A DNA stretch of 64,000 nucleotides from Candidatus Pelagibacter sp. RS40. GTDB taxonomy: Bacteria; Pseudomonadota; Alphaproteobacteria; Pelagibacterales; Pelagibacteraceae. The DNA lies in the NCBI RefSeq assembly GCF_002101295.1, contig NZ_CP020778.1:372001-436000 (forward strand), given 5' to 3'. Shown piece by piece: positions 36,036 through 46,401 of this stretch; position 1 is the first letter of the stretch, and every line of letters starts with the position of its first letter. The notes beneath the pieces were generated by a model. That model was given only the letters and a program-made list of their open reading frames with translations. It did not search any database and had not been told where the DNA came from. The position numbers and the translations under genes were made by a program.

Positions 36036-36051
36036 ATTTTTATATAAAAAT
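36036..36051. terminator. Possible bidirectional terminator (16-bp AT palindrome)
   Basis: ATTTTTATATAAAAAT is a perfect inverted repeat in the only gap between the convergent rnhA and beta-barrel genes, followed by a T run on the plus strand (ttaatttttt). With no GC pairs it would be a weak hairpin, so a terminator role is a guess based on location. Confidence 0.3.
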
Positions 36052-36058
36052 TAATTTT

Positions 36059-37492
36059 TTAAAAGTTATATCTTGCGTAAAAAGATTTTGATGTTGCATC
36101 ATAGTACATATCATGTTTTGAGCGTTCAATACCAAAAGATAAATTATTTTGATCCATCCCAAAACCTATTGAATAAAAATTATCAATTCCTGAATAATCT
36201 GTCGTATTAAAATTATTACCTGGGATAAAATCCGTTTCACTTTGATCCCACTTATGAATTCCAAGCGTTGCAGATAAAAAAATACCATTTTTTTGTATAA
36301 AATATTTACTATTTAATCCAACAGATGTTGAGTAACTATCTATAACCAAAAGATTATTATCTGAATTACATGTTAGTACCGTCCCGCTGGAATAGTTTCC
36401 ACTTAAATATCGACCATCAGTTGTTAAAGTATCTCCATTATCACATACTGTTGCGGACTCCCCAAATTGATTGAAAGAAAATTCTAAATTTAGGTCTATT
36501 GGTTTATTATTATAATCTTTGATTAAACTTGTTCCGCTTACAATTGCATATCCAAAGTCTTTTTCATCTATAGATGCATTGCCTGTTGGATTATAAAATC
36601 CACTTTCTACTTTCGAATGTAATGTTTTTATTCCAAAATAGTATTCATCGTTTTCAAATGAAGTTTTAAAGTTATCCACTATTTCTCTTTTTCCTGAAAA
36701 TAGTTTACTTAGTTTTAGACCAAATTCTTTTGTAGTATTTGACGGCTCATAAGATCCTGAATCTAAAGTACTATCTTCAACACTCATGAATTCATAATAC
36801 GGTTCTAGTATAAAATCTTTATATTTTGTTTCATAAGATACTTTCCATATGTATCCATCATTGTTTGTAAAAACTAAATCTTTATTTGAACCTCCTAAAT
36901 AAGCCAGATAAGAAGTATTTTTTCCTGAAAAAATGTGATCAAATTCTAATTTAAGTTTTCCTTTTAGTTTTAGCTCAGGAATTGGTGCATCTAATTCAGC
37001 TATAAATGGTATAAATACATAATCTTGCTCTCTATCATAGCCGTAATGTCCAGTTGTAGTATTTCTGTTTTGCCAATAATGATATAACCTTCTGAAACCT
37101 ATACCACTTTTAAGCATTAACTTTTTTGAATATTGTGATCCATATAAAATTCTAGAGTTGAATATTCTTACTTTGTTGTCATCTAATGTTCCGGTGCCAT
37201 TACTCCAATATGATTGATTCATGAGCTGATAGCTAATATCAAACTCAAATTCATTTAAATACTCATTGTTTAGTCTTGATTTTTTGAAATTATACAAAAA
37301 ACCTAAATTCTGAAGTTTATCCCCCTTAGCAGCTAAACCAGATCGTAGATGCATTAAATCTGGCTCCTCATATTCATAGCTTCCGGTAAAGCTTAGTCCA
37401 TAAGAGTGAATAGTTCCAAGATCAGATGATTGAGCTGATAACAATTTTAAATTAAATAGAAGAGAAAGAAGCAAGATTTTTATTAATTTCAT
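36059..37492 (-). CDS. Predicted outer-membrane beta-barrel protein, unknown function
   Basis: This 477-aa protein has a signal peptide of about 20 residues (ending LLSAQSS) and many alternating aromatic/polar strands, for example FLYNFKKSRL, EFEFDISYQLM, and a C-terminal strand ending SFYARYNF with a terminal Phe, the usual barrel assembly signal. Two cysteines about 30 residues apart (in ATVCDNGDT and VLTCNSDN) could form a loop disulfide. I cannot assign a transport substrate. It sits alone between convergent rnhA and a peroxiredoxin read in the same direction, with 91 bp upstream. Confidence 0.7.
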   Translation of the reverse strand: MKLIKILLLSLLFNLKLLSAQSSDLGTIHSYGLSFTGSYEYEEPDLMHLRSGLAAKGDKLQNLGFLYNFKKSRLNNEYLNEFEFDISYQLMNQSYWSNGTGTLDDNKVRIFNSRILYGSQYSKKLMLKSGIGFRRLYHYWQNRNTTTGHYGYDREQDYVFIPFIAELDAPIPELKLKGKLKLEFDHIFSGKNTSYLAYLGGSNKDLVFTNNDGYIWKVSYETKYKDFILEPYYEFMSVEDSTLDSGSYEPSNTTKEFGLKLSKLFSGKREIVDNFKTSFENDEYYFGIKTLHSKVESGFYNPTGNASIDEKDFGYAIVSGTSLIKDYNNKPIDLNLEFSFNQFGESATVCDNGDTLTTDGRYLSGNYSSGTVLTCNSDNNLLVIDSYSTSVGLNSKYFIQKNGIFLSATLGIHKWDQSETDFIPGNNFNTTDYSGIDNFYSIGFGMDQNNLSFGIERSKHDMYYDATSKSFYARYNF

Positions 37493-37583
37493 AGAAAATT
37501 AAGTATTTTAAATGTAACATAATAGCAATTATTTTAGCAAGTTAGTATCAAGTATTAATTGAAATTTTTAAAAAAATTTAAGA

Positions 37584-38069
37584 TTATAAAATATCTAGTA
37601 TACCCTCTGCTGAAGATAAACCACATTCTTTAGTCTCTTTTTCAACTTGAATATTTGATACTTCCAACTTCTCAATTACCATAGAATATCGATTTGATCT
37701 TATTCCCATACCTCTAGAATTTCTATCAACCTCTGCACCGATTGCCTTTGTAAATGATAAATAAGGATCGGATAGCATTATTATTTTATTTTCAATGTTA
37801 TGTGCTTTTCCCCAAGCATCCATAACGTATGGATCATTAACAGATATACAAAATATATTTTGTATTCCTTTCTGTTTTAATTTATCTGCATTCGCCACAT
37901 AACCTGGAAGGTGAAATTTGGAACAGGTTGAAGTAAAAGCACCAGGCAGCCCAAATAGAATAATTTTGCCTGTGCCAAGAATTTCTTTAATTTTGCTTAT
38001 TCTTGGCTCACCCTCTACTAGATGGAAAATTTCAGTGTCAGGAATATGATCTTTTATTTTAATTTTCAT
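37584..38069 (-). CDS. Peroxiredoxin (Prx5-type)
   Basis: This 161-aa thiol peroxidase reduces hydroperoxides. The peroxidatic Cys lies in GLPGAFTSTCSKFHLPGYV, with the P-x-x-x-T-x-x-C pattern, and a second Cys (KECGLSSAEGIL) may resolve it; the length and C-terminal region resemble Prx5/AhpE-like glutaredoxin-dependent enzymes. It overlaps thrC by 4 bp. A peroxiredoxin next to the cox/ispH-thrB-rnhA genes is common in alphaproteobacteria. Confidence 0.88.
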   Translation of the reverse strand: MKIKIKDHIPDTEIFHLVEGEPRISKIKEILGTGKIILFGLPGAFTSTCSKFHLPGYVANADKLKQKGIQNIFCISVNDPYVMDAWGKAHNIENKIIMLSDPYLSFTKAIGAEVDRNSRGMGIRSNRYSMVIEKLEVSNIQVEKETKECGLSSAEGILDIL

Positions 38070-39439
38070 ATTGAATTTATTACATAATTTTTAACTTTTT
38101 CTAAATCATTTGATAAGACATCAAATTTTTCCTCTCTATCATAAACATATCTTAGGCTTTCTGGCAGTTTTTCAGTTTTTGAGATTGCATCCTCTATTGC
38201 TTTTGGAAATTTACATGGGTGAGCTGTTGACAATACAACACAGTTTTTTTCTAATTCTAGTTTTTTTGCAGCTCCAATTCCAATTGCAGTGTGAGGATCA
38301 ACTACTATTTGATATTTTTCATGGATATCTTTTATCATTTCAACAGTCTCATTTTCATCTAACATTTCAGAAATAAAATTTCTTTTAATCTTCTCTAAGT
38401 CATTATTATCAATTTTATATTCATTATTTTTTATTTTACTCATAACATCTTTTGTAAATTCTGAATTACAATCTTTCACATCATATAAGAGTCTTTCAAA
38501 GTTACTTGCTATCTGGATATCCATACTAGGAGTATTTGTTTCTTCAACTTTCTTTTGAGTATAATCACCTCCAGAAATTGCTCTATGAAGAATGTCGTTT
38601 TTATTTGTTGCTACTATAAGTTTGTCGATAGGTAGGCCAAGTTTTTTTGCTAAGTAACCAGCATAAATATCTCCAAAATTACCTGTTGGAACAGAAAATG
38701 ATAAAGGTTGTCCATTACCTATTTTAAAATATGCATAAAAGTAATAAACGGCTTGAGCAATTATTCTTGACCAATTAATTGAGTTTACTCCTGACATGTT
38801 GATCTTATTTGAAAAATTTTGATCATTGAACATGGATTTTACTAAATTTTGACAATCATCAAAGTTACCCTCAATTGCGATATTAAAAACATTTTTCTCT
38901 TCATGAATTGTCATCAATCGTCTCTGAACTGGTGAAATTTTATTATGAGGATGTAATACAAAAACATTTAGATTACTTTTGCCTTTCAATGCATCAATAG
39001 CTGCAGCCCCTGTATCTCCTGAAGTTGCTACAATAATATTAATTTTTTTCTCTGCACTTTCTAAGTGATATTGGTAGAAATTACCTATCAATTGCATCGC
39101 AATATCCTTGAAAGCGAGTGTTGGACCATGAAACAATTCCAAAATTTTAAATTTTCCTAAATCAGAGATTTTTACAACATCTTCACATCTAAAATGTGAG
39201 TAAGATTTGGATATCAAGGAAGATAATTCTTTTTTCGTCATAAAATTTCCAATAAATGGGAAAATAATTTCAGCTGCTAATTCATTGTATTTAAGGCTGC
39301 TAAGTTTGATTAAATCTTCCTTGCTAAATGGTTTAATTGATTTTGGCACAAATAGACCGCCATCATCTGCTAGACCTTTAAGAAAAACGTTTTTAAATGA
39401 GAAATGGTCTGAATTATTTCTGGTACTAATATATTCCAT
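38066..39439 (-). CDS. thrC: Threonine synthase
   Basis: This 457-aa PLP enzyme converts O-phosphohomoserine to threonine. The PLP lysine is in PTLAFKDIAMQ, with GDTGAAAIDALKGK as the phosphate-binding loop, and N-terminal YISTRNN and DGGLFVP typical of ThrC. I start at the ATG at 39439 (MEYISTRNN) rather than a longer frame that would run 64 bases into SURF1; this start overlaps the SURF1 stop (TGATG). It is probably co-transcribed with cox genes. Confidence 0.95.
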   Translation of the reverse strand: MEYISTRNNSDHFSFKNVFLKGLADDGGLFVPKSIKPFSKEDLIKLSSLKYNELAAEIIFPFIGNFMTKKELSSLISKSYSHFRCEDVVKISDLGKFKILELFHGPTLAFKDIAMQLIGNFYQYHLESAEKKINIIVATSGDTGAAAIDALKGKSNLNVFVLHPHNKISPVQRRLMTIHEEKNVFNIAIEGNFDDCQNLVKSMFNDQNFSNKINMSGVNSINWSRIIAQAVYYFYAYFKIGNGQPLSFSVPTGNFGDIYAGYLAKKLGLPIDKLIVATNKNDILHRAISGGDYTQKKVEETNTPSMDIQIASNFERLLYDVKDCNSEFTKDVMSKIKNNEYKIDNNDLEKIKRNFISEMLDENETVEMIKDIHEKYQIVVDPHTAIGIGAAKKLELEKNCVVLSTAHPCKFPKAIEDAISKTEKLPESLRYVYDREEKFDVLSNDLEKVKNYVINSI

Positions 39440-40092
39440 CAGTAATTTTTTTTTCTGAAATATAAATATATTAAAAATATAGAAACAGCTAATGAAAACC
39501 AAGTTAACGCGTATTTTAAATGGTTGTTGGAAATATTGGCTCCCACTTGTTTTGGCTTTGGATAAATTCCTTCTTGCTTACTGATATTGTTTATAATGAA
39601 TGGAGAAAATTGTTTACCAGTATAATTTAATAAATCCTCATCTTTTAATGTAAACCAATAGTTCTTATTTATATCATTATCTGGCTTAAAATAATTAAAT
39701 TTACTTTTCAGTTTCAAAATCCCCTCGAACTTGCTTTCATCTGAAAAGTATTTTTTTGATTTAAAGTCTCTAGGAATCCATCCACGATTAATCAAATAAC
39801 TTTTATTATTGATACTTATTGGATTGACAATATCAAAACCTGGCTCTCCTTTTTCACTTAAACTATACAAGTAAATGATTTTTGAATTATCTAATATTCC
39901 TTCAAATTTAATTTTTTTAAAATTAGTTGGATTACTACCGTTAAATTCTATTGGTTCACTTTTTAAAGATTGTTCAATTGAGTTTATTAATTCAAGTTTC
40001 CAGTTTAACCTTATAATTTGCCAAGTACCTAGGGCTAAAAAAACTAAAATAAAAAAATATACAAATAATGAAAACGATAACTTGTTTTTCAA
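39439..40092 (-). CDS. SURF1-family cytochrome oxidase assembly protein
   Basis: This 217-aa protein has a TM helix at each end (about residues 8-24 and 192-212) flanking a periplasmic region with NRGWIPRDFK and GEPGFDIVNP, the SURF1 pattern. SURF1 (Shy1) helps insert heme a into subunit I. Its place between coxC and thrC, 6 bp from coxC, is expected for this assembly factor. The TGA overlaps the thrC ATG. Confidence 0.88.
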   Translation of the reverse strand: MKNKLSFSLFVYFFILVFLALGTWQIIRLNWKLELINSIEQSLKSEPIEFNGSNPTNFKKIKFEGILDNSKIIYLYSLSEKGEPGFDIVNPISINNKSYLINRGWIPRDFKSKKYFSDESKFEGILKLKSKFNYFKPDNDINKNYWFTLKDEDLLNYTGKQFSPFIINNISKQEGIYPKPKQVGANISNNHLKYALTWFSLAVSIFLIYLYFRKKNY

Positions 40093-40098
40093 ATTATT

Positions 40099-40887
40099 TT
40101 AACTTCCCCAAATGTATATGGCTGCAAATAAAAATAACCATACCACATCGACAAAGTGCCAATACCACGCTGCTGCCTCAAAACCAAAGTGATGTTCTTT
40201 TGTAAAATGACCCAGTTTTCCCCTCCATAGACACACTGCTAGGAAGATTGTTCCAACAACCACATGAAAACCATGAAAGCCTGTAGCCATGTAAAAAGTT
40301 GCTCCATAAATATGACCTGAAAAACTAAATGAAGCATGTTGATATTCATATATTTGTAAAAGAGTGAAGAATGCTCCTAGAGCAACTGTACAAATCAGAC
40401 CATTAATAAATCCTTTTCTATCACCTTCTAGTAAAGAGTGATGAGCCCATGTAACTGTTGTACCTGATAAAAGAAGAACTAGAGTATTTATAAGAGGAAT
40501 ATCCCATGGATCAAATGTTTCGATATCTTTTGGTGGCCAAACATTACCAGTAAATTCATTTGGAAATAAACTTGCATCAAAGTAAGCCCAGAACCAGGCA
40601 ACAAAAAACATTACCTCAGAGGCAATGAATAAAGTCATTCCATATCTATGATGGAGTTGTACAACTGGGGTGTGATGGCCTTGGTGCTCGGCCTCAATAA
40701 CAACATCTCGGAACCACATAAATGCACAATAAATTAGCAGAGCAAATCCAAGCAACATTGCCCACATTGCTTGAGCATGCAAATAATAAACTGTTCCTAG
40801 TGCAGTAATTAATGTAGCGAAAGAAGTAGCAATCGGCCACGGACTAGGATCAACTAAATGGTAATCATGCTTTTGAGCTGAGGACAT
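40099..40887 (-). CDS. ctaE: Cytochrome c oxidase subunit III
   Basis: This 262-aa seven-helix subunit stabilises the aa3 oxidase. Typical features are FRDVVIEAEHQGHHTPVVQLHHRYGMTLFI, EVMFFVAWFWAYFDAS with the conserved Glu, and ATGFHGFHVVVGTIFL plus the C-terminal HFVDVVWLFLFAAIYI. It follows ctaG by 2 bp and is followed by SURF1. Order coxB-coxA-ctaB-small ORF-ctaG-ctaE is standard in alphaproteobacteria. Confidence 0.96.
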   Translation of the reverse strand: MSSAQKHDYHLVDPSPWPIATSFATLITALGTVYYLHAQAMWAMLLGFALLIYCAFMWFRDVVIEAEHQGHHTPVVQLHHRYGMTLFIASEVMFFVAWFWAYFDASLFPNEFTGNVWPPKDIETFDPWDIPLINTLVLLLSGTTVTWAHHSLLEGDRKGFINGLICTVALGAFFTLLQIYEYQHASFSFSGHIYGATFYMATGFHGFHVVVGTIFLAVCLWRGKLGHFTKEHHFGFEAAAWYWHFVDVVWLFLFAAIYIWGS

Positions 40888-40889
40888 TT

Positions 40890-41438
40890 TTAACTCTCGT
40901 TTTTCTCAACTTTATAGTAGTCAGAGGAGAAAAAAGTATAGGACATAGTAACATCCTCTATATTTTTAGTTTTTGGGTCGTTTACTAATTCAGGGTCTAG
41001 ATAAAATACTAAATCATAAGATGCTTTTTCTCCTGGTTTAAGTGTCTGTTTTTCAAAACAAAAGCAGCCTAATTTGTTAAAATACTGGCCAAAAGACGAA
41101 GGGGAAACATTGTAACTTGCAACTGCAGATGAAGGTTGATCACCCAAATTTTCAACATTAAATTTGATTTTATAAACTTTGCCTGGTTTTACATCCAAAG
41201 TTTTTTCATTAACTGCAAAATCCCAATCTAACTGAGAATTCACGTTTGTATCAAGCCTTACATTTACTATTTTATCTAATACTATATTTGGTGCCTCTTT
41301 AGAGATTTGGGTAGTGCCTCCAAATCCTGTTACCCTACAAAACAAATCATAAAGTGGTACTGCAGCAAATGATAATCCTAACATAAAAACGAATATTCCA
41401 GCTAACAAAAGAGGTGTTAATGTATTTTTTTTAATCAT
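40890..41438 (-). CDS. ctaG: Cytochrome c oxidase assembly protein CtaG/Cox11
   Basis: This 182-aa membrane-anchored copper chaperone inserts CuB into subunit I. It has an N-terminal TM (about residues 10-28) and the copper-binding Cys pair in LGCFCFEKQTLKPGE, followed by the conserved FYLDPEL. The gene overlaps the upstream 40-aa ORF (ATGA) and ends 2 bp before ctaE. Confidence 0.94.
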   Translation of the reverse strand: MIKKNTLTPLLLAGIFVFMLGLSFAAVPLYDLFCRVTGFGGTTQISKEAPNIVLDKIVNVRLDTNVNSQLDWDFAVNEKTLDVKPGKVYKIKFNVENLGDQPSSAVASYNVSPSSFGQYFNKLGCFCFEKQTLKPGEKASYDLVFYLDPELVNDPKTKNIEDVTMSYTFFSSDYYKVEKNES

Positions 41439-41557
41439 ATTGACCTCTCAAAGACACCGACATTATACAAAGTAAAAACAAACAAAATCACTATAAAAAT
41501 TACAAGACCTAGCGCGGTCCATAAATTTTTCTTTTTTGTTTTTTCGTCTCTTATCAT
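41435..41557 (-). CDS. Small single-pass membrane protein in the cox cluster (40 aa, CoxF-like)
   Basis: A 40-codon frame fits exactly between ctaB and ctaG: its ATG overlaps the ctaB stop (TAATG) and its TGA overlaps the ctaG ATG (ATGA). The first ten residues are charged (RDEKTKKKN) and the rest is one hydrophobic helix (WTALGLVIFIVILFVFTLY). Alphaproteobacteria often carry a small hypothetical or CoxF-type ORF at this place, so a role in oxidase assembly or as a small subunit is plausible but not shown. Confidence 0.75.
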   Translation of the reverse strand: MIRDEKTKKKNLWTALGLVIFIVILFVFTLYNVGVFERSI

Positions 41558-42465
41558 TAAATAAGTTTATCAATTAAAAATAACACAAAAATTAAGAATA
41601 AGTAAAATATTGAGTAAGCAAAAATTTGTTTTGCAATTTTGATCTCAAATTTATTTTTTTTATAATTATAAAGTTTAAAACAAAGATAATTATAATAAAT
41701 AGTCAAGGTCAATCCAAGTGTAAGAAATAATTCTGATGTAAATCCAATCGCATATGGGAAAACCAATGTTGGTAACATTAGCAATGAATATATAAATATA
41801 TTCTTTTTTGTGTTTTCAATCCCATTAGTAATTGGCAACATTGGAATTTTCGCCTTTTTGTAGTCTTTAGCCTTATAAAGGCTTAGGGCCCAAAAATGAG
41901 ATGGTGTCCAAACAAAAATTATTAGAAAAAAAACTAAAGGTTCAATTGATAAAGAGTTTGTTGCTATGGTCCAGCCAATAACAGGTGGTAACGCACCTGC
42001 AGCTCCTCCAATTACTATATTTTGGGGAGTTCTTCTTTTTAACCAAATTGTGTAAATAAACAAATAAAAGAAAATAGTAAAAAACAATAAGAAAGCTGAA
42101 ATAGCATTAGCAAAATAATATAAGCTAAAGACAGAAATAATAGATAATATTGTTCCAAAGTATAAAGCCTGAGCTCTATTAAGTTTACCTCGTGGAATTG
42201 GTCTTAAACATGTCCTAGTCATCAATTTATCAAGATCAGCCTCGTACCACATGTTCAATGCACCTGCTGCGCCTGCCCCAATGGCCACTATGAGTATACC
42301 AATAGCTGCCTGAGTGAAAGGTATGGAATTTGGAGCCGTGAGCAAACCAACTGCGCAAGTAAATATTACTAAAGACATTACTCTTGGCTTCATGAGCTTT
42401 ATTAGCTCTGAGATAATTCCAAGATCTGTATTAGATCTTTTTTCTCTTAAGATAGTAGACTGCAT
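41557..42465 (-). CDS. ctaB: Protoheme IX farnesyltransferase (heme O synthase)
   Basis: This 302-aa UbiA-superfamily enzyme farnesylates heme b to heme O, the precursor of heme a for the oxidase. The first Asp-rich motif is NMWYEADLDKLMTRTCLRPIP and the family residues YTIWLKRRTPQNIVIGGAAGALPPVIGW follow. It has about eight or nine TM helices. It lies 27 bp after coxA. Confidence 0.95.
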   Translation of the reverse strand: MQSTILREKRSNTDLGIISELIKLMKPRVMSLVIFTCAVGLLTAPNSIPFTQAAIGILIVAIGAGAAGALNMWYEADLDKLMTRTCLRPIPRGKLNRAQALYFGTILSIISVFSLYYFANAISAFLLFFTIFFYLFIYTIWLKRRTPQNIVIGGAAGALPPVIGWTIATNSLSIEPLVFFLIIFVWTPSHFWALSLYKAKDYKKAKIPMLPITNGIENTKKNIFIYSLLMLPTLVFPYAIGFTSELFLTLGLTLTIYYNYLCFKLYNYKKNKFEIKIAKQIFAYSIFYLFLIFVLFLIDKLI

Positions 42466-42492
42466 TTTAATATTATATATTTTTACTAGAAT

Positions 42493-44130
<1,638 letters not shown>

Positions 44131-44943
44131 TTAATTACTCGCTATTAAATTTTTATTAATTAAACTTTCGTCTTTTGCAAACTTTATTTTTGCATCTGAC
44201 AACCATGCTTGATAGTCCTCATCAGAAACTACTCTTACTTCAATTGGCATAAATGCATGCTTTATTCCACATAATTCTGAACATTGACCATAGTATGTTC
44301 CAACTTTTTCTGCTTTAAACCATGTTTCATTAATTCTTCCTGGCATTGCATCTCTTTTAACTCCAAATGAAGGTAATGCCCATGCATGTAGTACATCATT
44401 TGCTGTAATTAATACTTTTACAACTTTATTTACTGGCACCACTACAACGTTATCAACTGCTAGTAGTCTTGGTTGACCCTCTTTTAAATCCTCTTCTTCA
44501 ATCATGTATGAATCAAAAATTATATTTTCATCCGGATATTCATACCCCCAGTACCACTGATATCCAATTGCTTTAATAGTTACATCCGCTTTTGGAATTG
44601 TATCTTGAGAATACAAAACCTTAAATGATGGAACAGCCATTACTATTAGAATTAAACATGGAACCAATGTCCAAATTATTTCCACTGCAACATTATGAGT
44701 TCTTTTTGACGGATTAGGATTTCTAGACTCTCTAAATCTCACCATCACATATAACATCAAAAACAACACAAACGCACTTATTGCAACAATAATTGGAAGC
44801 AACATATAGTCGTGGAACCACACAATATCTCTCATTGTCTGAGATGCAGGCTCTTGAAAACTCAATTGCCACTTCTCCGGTTGATTGGCAAAAGCAGGCA
44901 ATGAAATTAATGTGGTTAATAAGGTTATTATGAATTTTTTCAT
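44131..44943 (-). CDS. ctaC: Cytochrome c oxidase subunit II
   Basis: This 270-aa subunit accepts electrons from cytochrome c through the binuclear CuA centre. A signal peptide (MKKFIITLLTTLISLPAFA) precedes two TM helices at about 45-70 and 90-108. CuA ligands are in YGQCSELCGIKHAFMPI. I prefer the ATG at 44943 to a longer frame because it has a clean signal sequence; this leaves about 60 bp to rsmE for a promoter. It begins the cox cluster. Confidence 0.95.
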   Translation of the reverse strand: MKKFIITLLTTLISLPAFANQPEKWQLSFQEPASQTMRDIVWFHDYMLLPIIVAISAFVLFLMLYVMVRFRESRNPNPSKRTHNVAVEIIWTLVPCLILIVMAVPSFKVLYSQDTIPKADVTIKAIGYQWYWGYEYPDENIIFDSYMIEEEDLKEGQPRLLAVDNVVVVPVNKVVKVLITANDVLHAWALPSFGVKRDAMPGRINETWFKAEKVGTYYGQCSELCGIKHAFMPIEVRVVSDEDYQAWLSDAKIKFAKDESLINKNLIASN

Positions 44944-45002
44944 TTTCAAAAGTTTATAAAGCCAAAAATACAAAAAAACACTAGAGATTTCGCGACAATT
45001 TA

Positions 45003-45701
45003 TCAATTTTTTAGAAAATTGATCACAGATAAAGCGGATATAACTGCAGTTTCAGTTCGAAGAATGTTATTACCCAATTTTATTGATTGTGTTCCACAAT
45101 ATTTAAGAATCTTTTCTCTCTCGACCTCAGTGTAATCGCCTTCGGGGCCAATTAAAATACATAAAAGTTTTTTGTTATTTATTTTTAATTTTTTATTATC
45201 TGAATTTAAATCTCCAAATATAAGATTCAAATCTTTATTATTTTTAAAAAACTCATCTAATTTTTGTATTTTATCTATTTCAGGAATACTTAATCTATTA
45301 CATTGTTCTGAGGCTTCTGTAACAATTTTTATTAGTCTTTCATAATTTATGTTTCTTACAACAGTCCTTTCTGTAATTAATGGAATGAATTTTGTTACAC
45401 CTAATTCTGTTGCTTTTTGAATCATGAAATTAAAAAAATTTGATCTAATAGGAGAAAAAGCTAACCAAAGATCAGTTTCATTTTCTTCATGTCTAAGTTG
45501 CTTAGTAACTTTAAAATTTAAATCATTTTTTGAAACTTTTTTAATTATTGTTTGCCATTCACCAAACTTATTAAATAAAGAAAAATTACCACCAATAGGA
45601 ATTCTCATCACTTTAGTTAAATAATGAGATTGTTCTTTATTCAATTTTCCTTCTAAATTAATTGATAAACTTTCTGGATAAAATAACCTAATATTGCTCA
45701 T
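45003..45701 (-). CDS. rsmE: 16S rRNA (uracil(1498)-N3)-methyltransferase
   Basis: This 232-aa SPOUT enzyme methylates U1498 of 16S rRNA. The knot region has FMIQKATELGVTKFIPLITERTV, EASEQCNRLSIPEI and the SAM loop LIGPEGDYTEVEREKI, with LGNNILRTETAVISALSVI at the end. It reads toward coxB; a divergent HAD gene starts only 17 bp from its ATG. Confidence 0.93.
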   Translation of the reverse strand: MSNIRLFYPESLSINLEGKLNKEQSHYLTKVMRIPIGGNFSLFNKFGEWQTIIKKVSKNDLNFKVTKQLRHEENETDLWLAFSPIRSNFFNFMIQKATELGVTKFIPLITERTVVRNINYERLIKIVTEASEQCNRLSIPEIDKIQKLDEFFKNNKDLNLIFGDLNSDNKKLKINNKKLLCILIGPEGDYTEVEREKILKYCGTQSIKLGNNILRTETAVISALSVINFLKN

Positions 45702-45718
45702 TATATTTAAATTAAATT

Positions 45719-46381
45719 ATGAAAAATATTAAAGCAATAATATTTGATGCTTATGGAACTTTATTTGACGTCAATTCTGCTGCAGAAAAATGTAAAGGAA
45801 AAATAGGTGATAAGTGGGAAGATTTCGCAAATTATTGGAGAACCACACAATTAGAATATACTTGGCTAAGGAGTTTAATGAATAGACATAAAGATTTTTG
45901 GAAAATTACTGAAGACAGTTTAGACAAATCGATGAAATTTTTTAAAATTGATAACTCCATGAGAAATGATTTATTAGATTTGTACAAAGTGCTCTCACCT
46001 TTTTCTGAAGTTAAAGAAACTTTAAATAAGTTAAAAAAGAAAGATTTTAAGTTAGCAATTCTTTCCAACGGTACTCCTAGCTTGTTAGGAAATCTGGTCA
46101 AAAATAATAACTTAGAAAATATATTTGATGATATTTTTTCAATTGAAGAAGTGGGAATTTTTAAACCGGACTCAAAAGTTTATGAATTACCTGTAAATAA
46201 ATACAACATTAAAAAGGACGAAATTTTATTTTTAAGTGCAAATACATGGGATGTTTCTGGGGGTGGAAATTATGGATATAATTCTATTTGGGTAAACAGG
46301 AATAAAAATATATTTGATAATCTTGACTATCAACCATTAGATGAAATTCACGATTTAAGTGAGTTACTTGAAATTATATAG
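45719..46381 (+). CDS. Haloacid dehalogenase, type II
   Basis: This 220-aa HAD-superfamily hydrolase has the nucleophile Asp10 in IIFDAYGTLFDVNSA, SNGTPSLL (motif II) and SANTWDVSGGGNYGY, which is the signature of type II (S)-2-haloacid dehalogenases rather than generic phosphatases. These enzymes swap the halogen of 2-haloacids for a hydroxyl. The actual substrate is unproven. It shares a transcript direction with pirin and quinone oxidoreductase genes that follow. Confidence 0.85.
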   Translation: MKNIKAIIFDAYGTLFDVNSAAEKCKGKIGDKWEDFANYWRTTQLEYTWLRSLMNRHKDFWKITEDSLDKSMKFFKIDNSMRNDLLDLYKVLSPFSEVKETLNKLKKKDFKLAILSNGTPSLLGNLVKNNNLENIFDDIFSIEEVGIFKPDSKVYELPVNKYNIKKDEILFLSANTWDVSGGGNYGYNSIWVNRNKNIFDNLDYQPLDEIHDLSELLEII

Positions 46382-46401
46382 TTAAAGTATATATCGATCG
46401 A

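Noticed and set aside
37493-37583. Riboswitch or attenuator upstream of the beta-barrel gene
   Set aside because: The 91-bp gap shows no GC-bearing stem or known aptamer pattern.
39440-39502. Extended N terminus for thrC
   Set aside because: The extra residues only read through the end of SURF1; MEYISTRNN is the family start.
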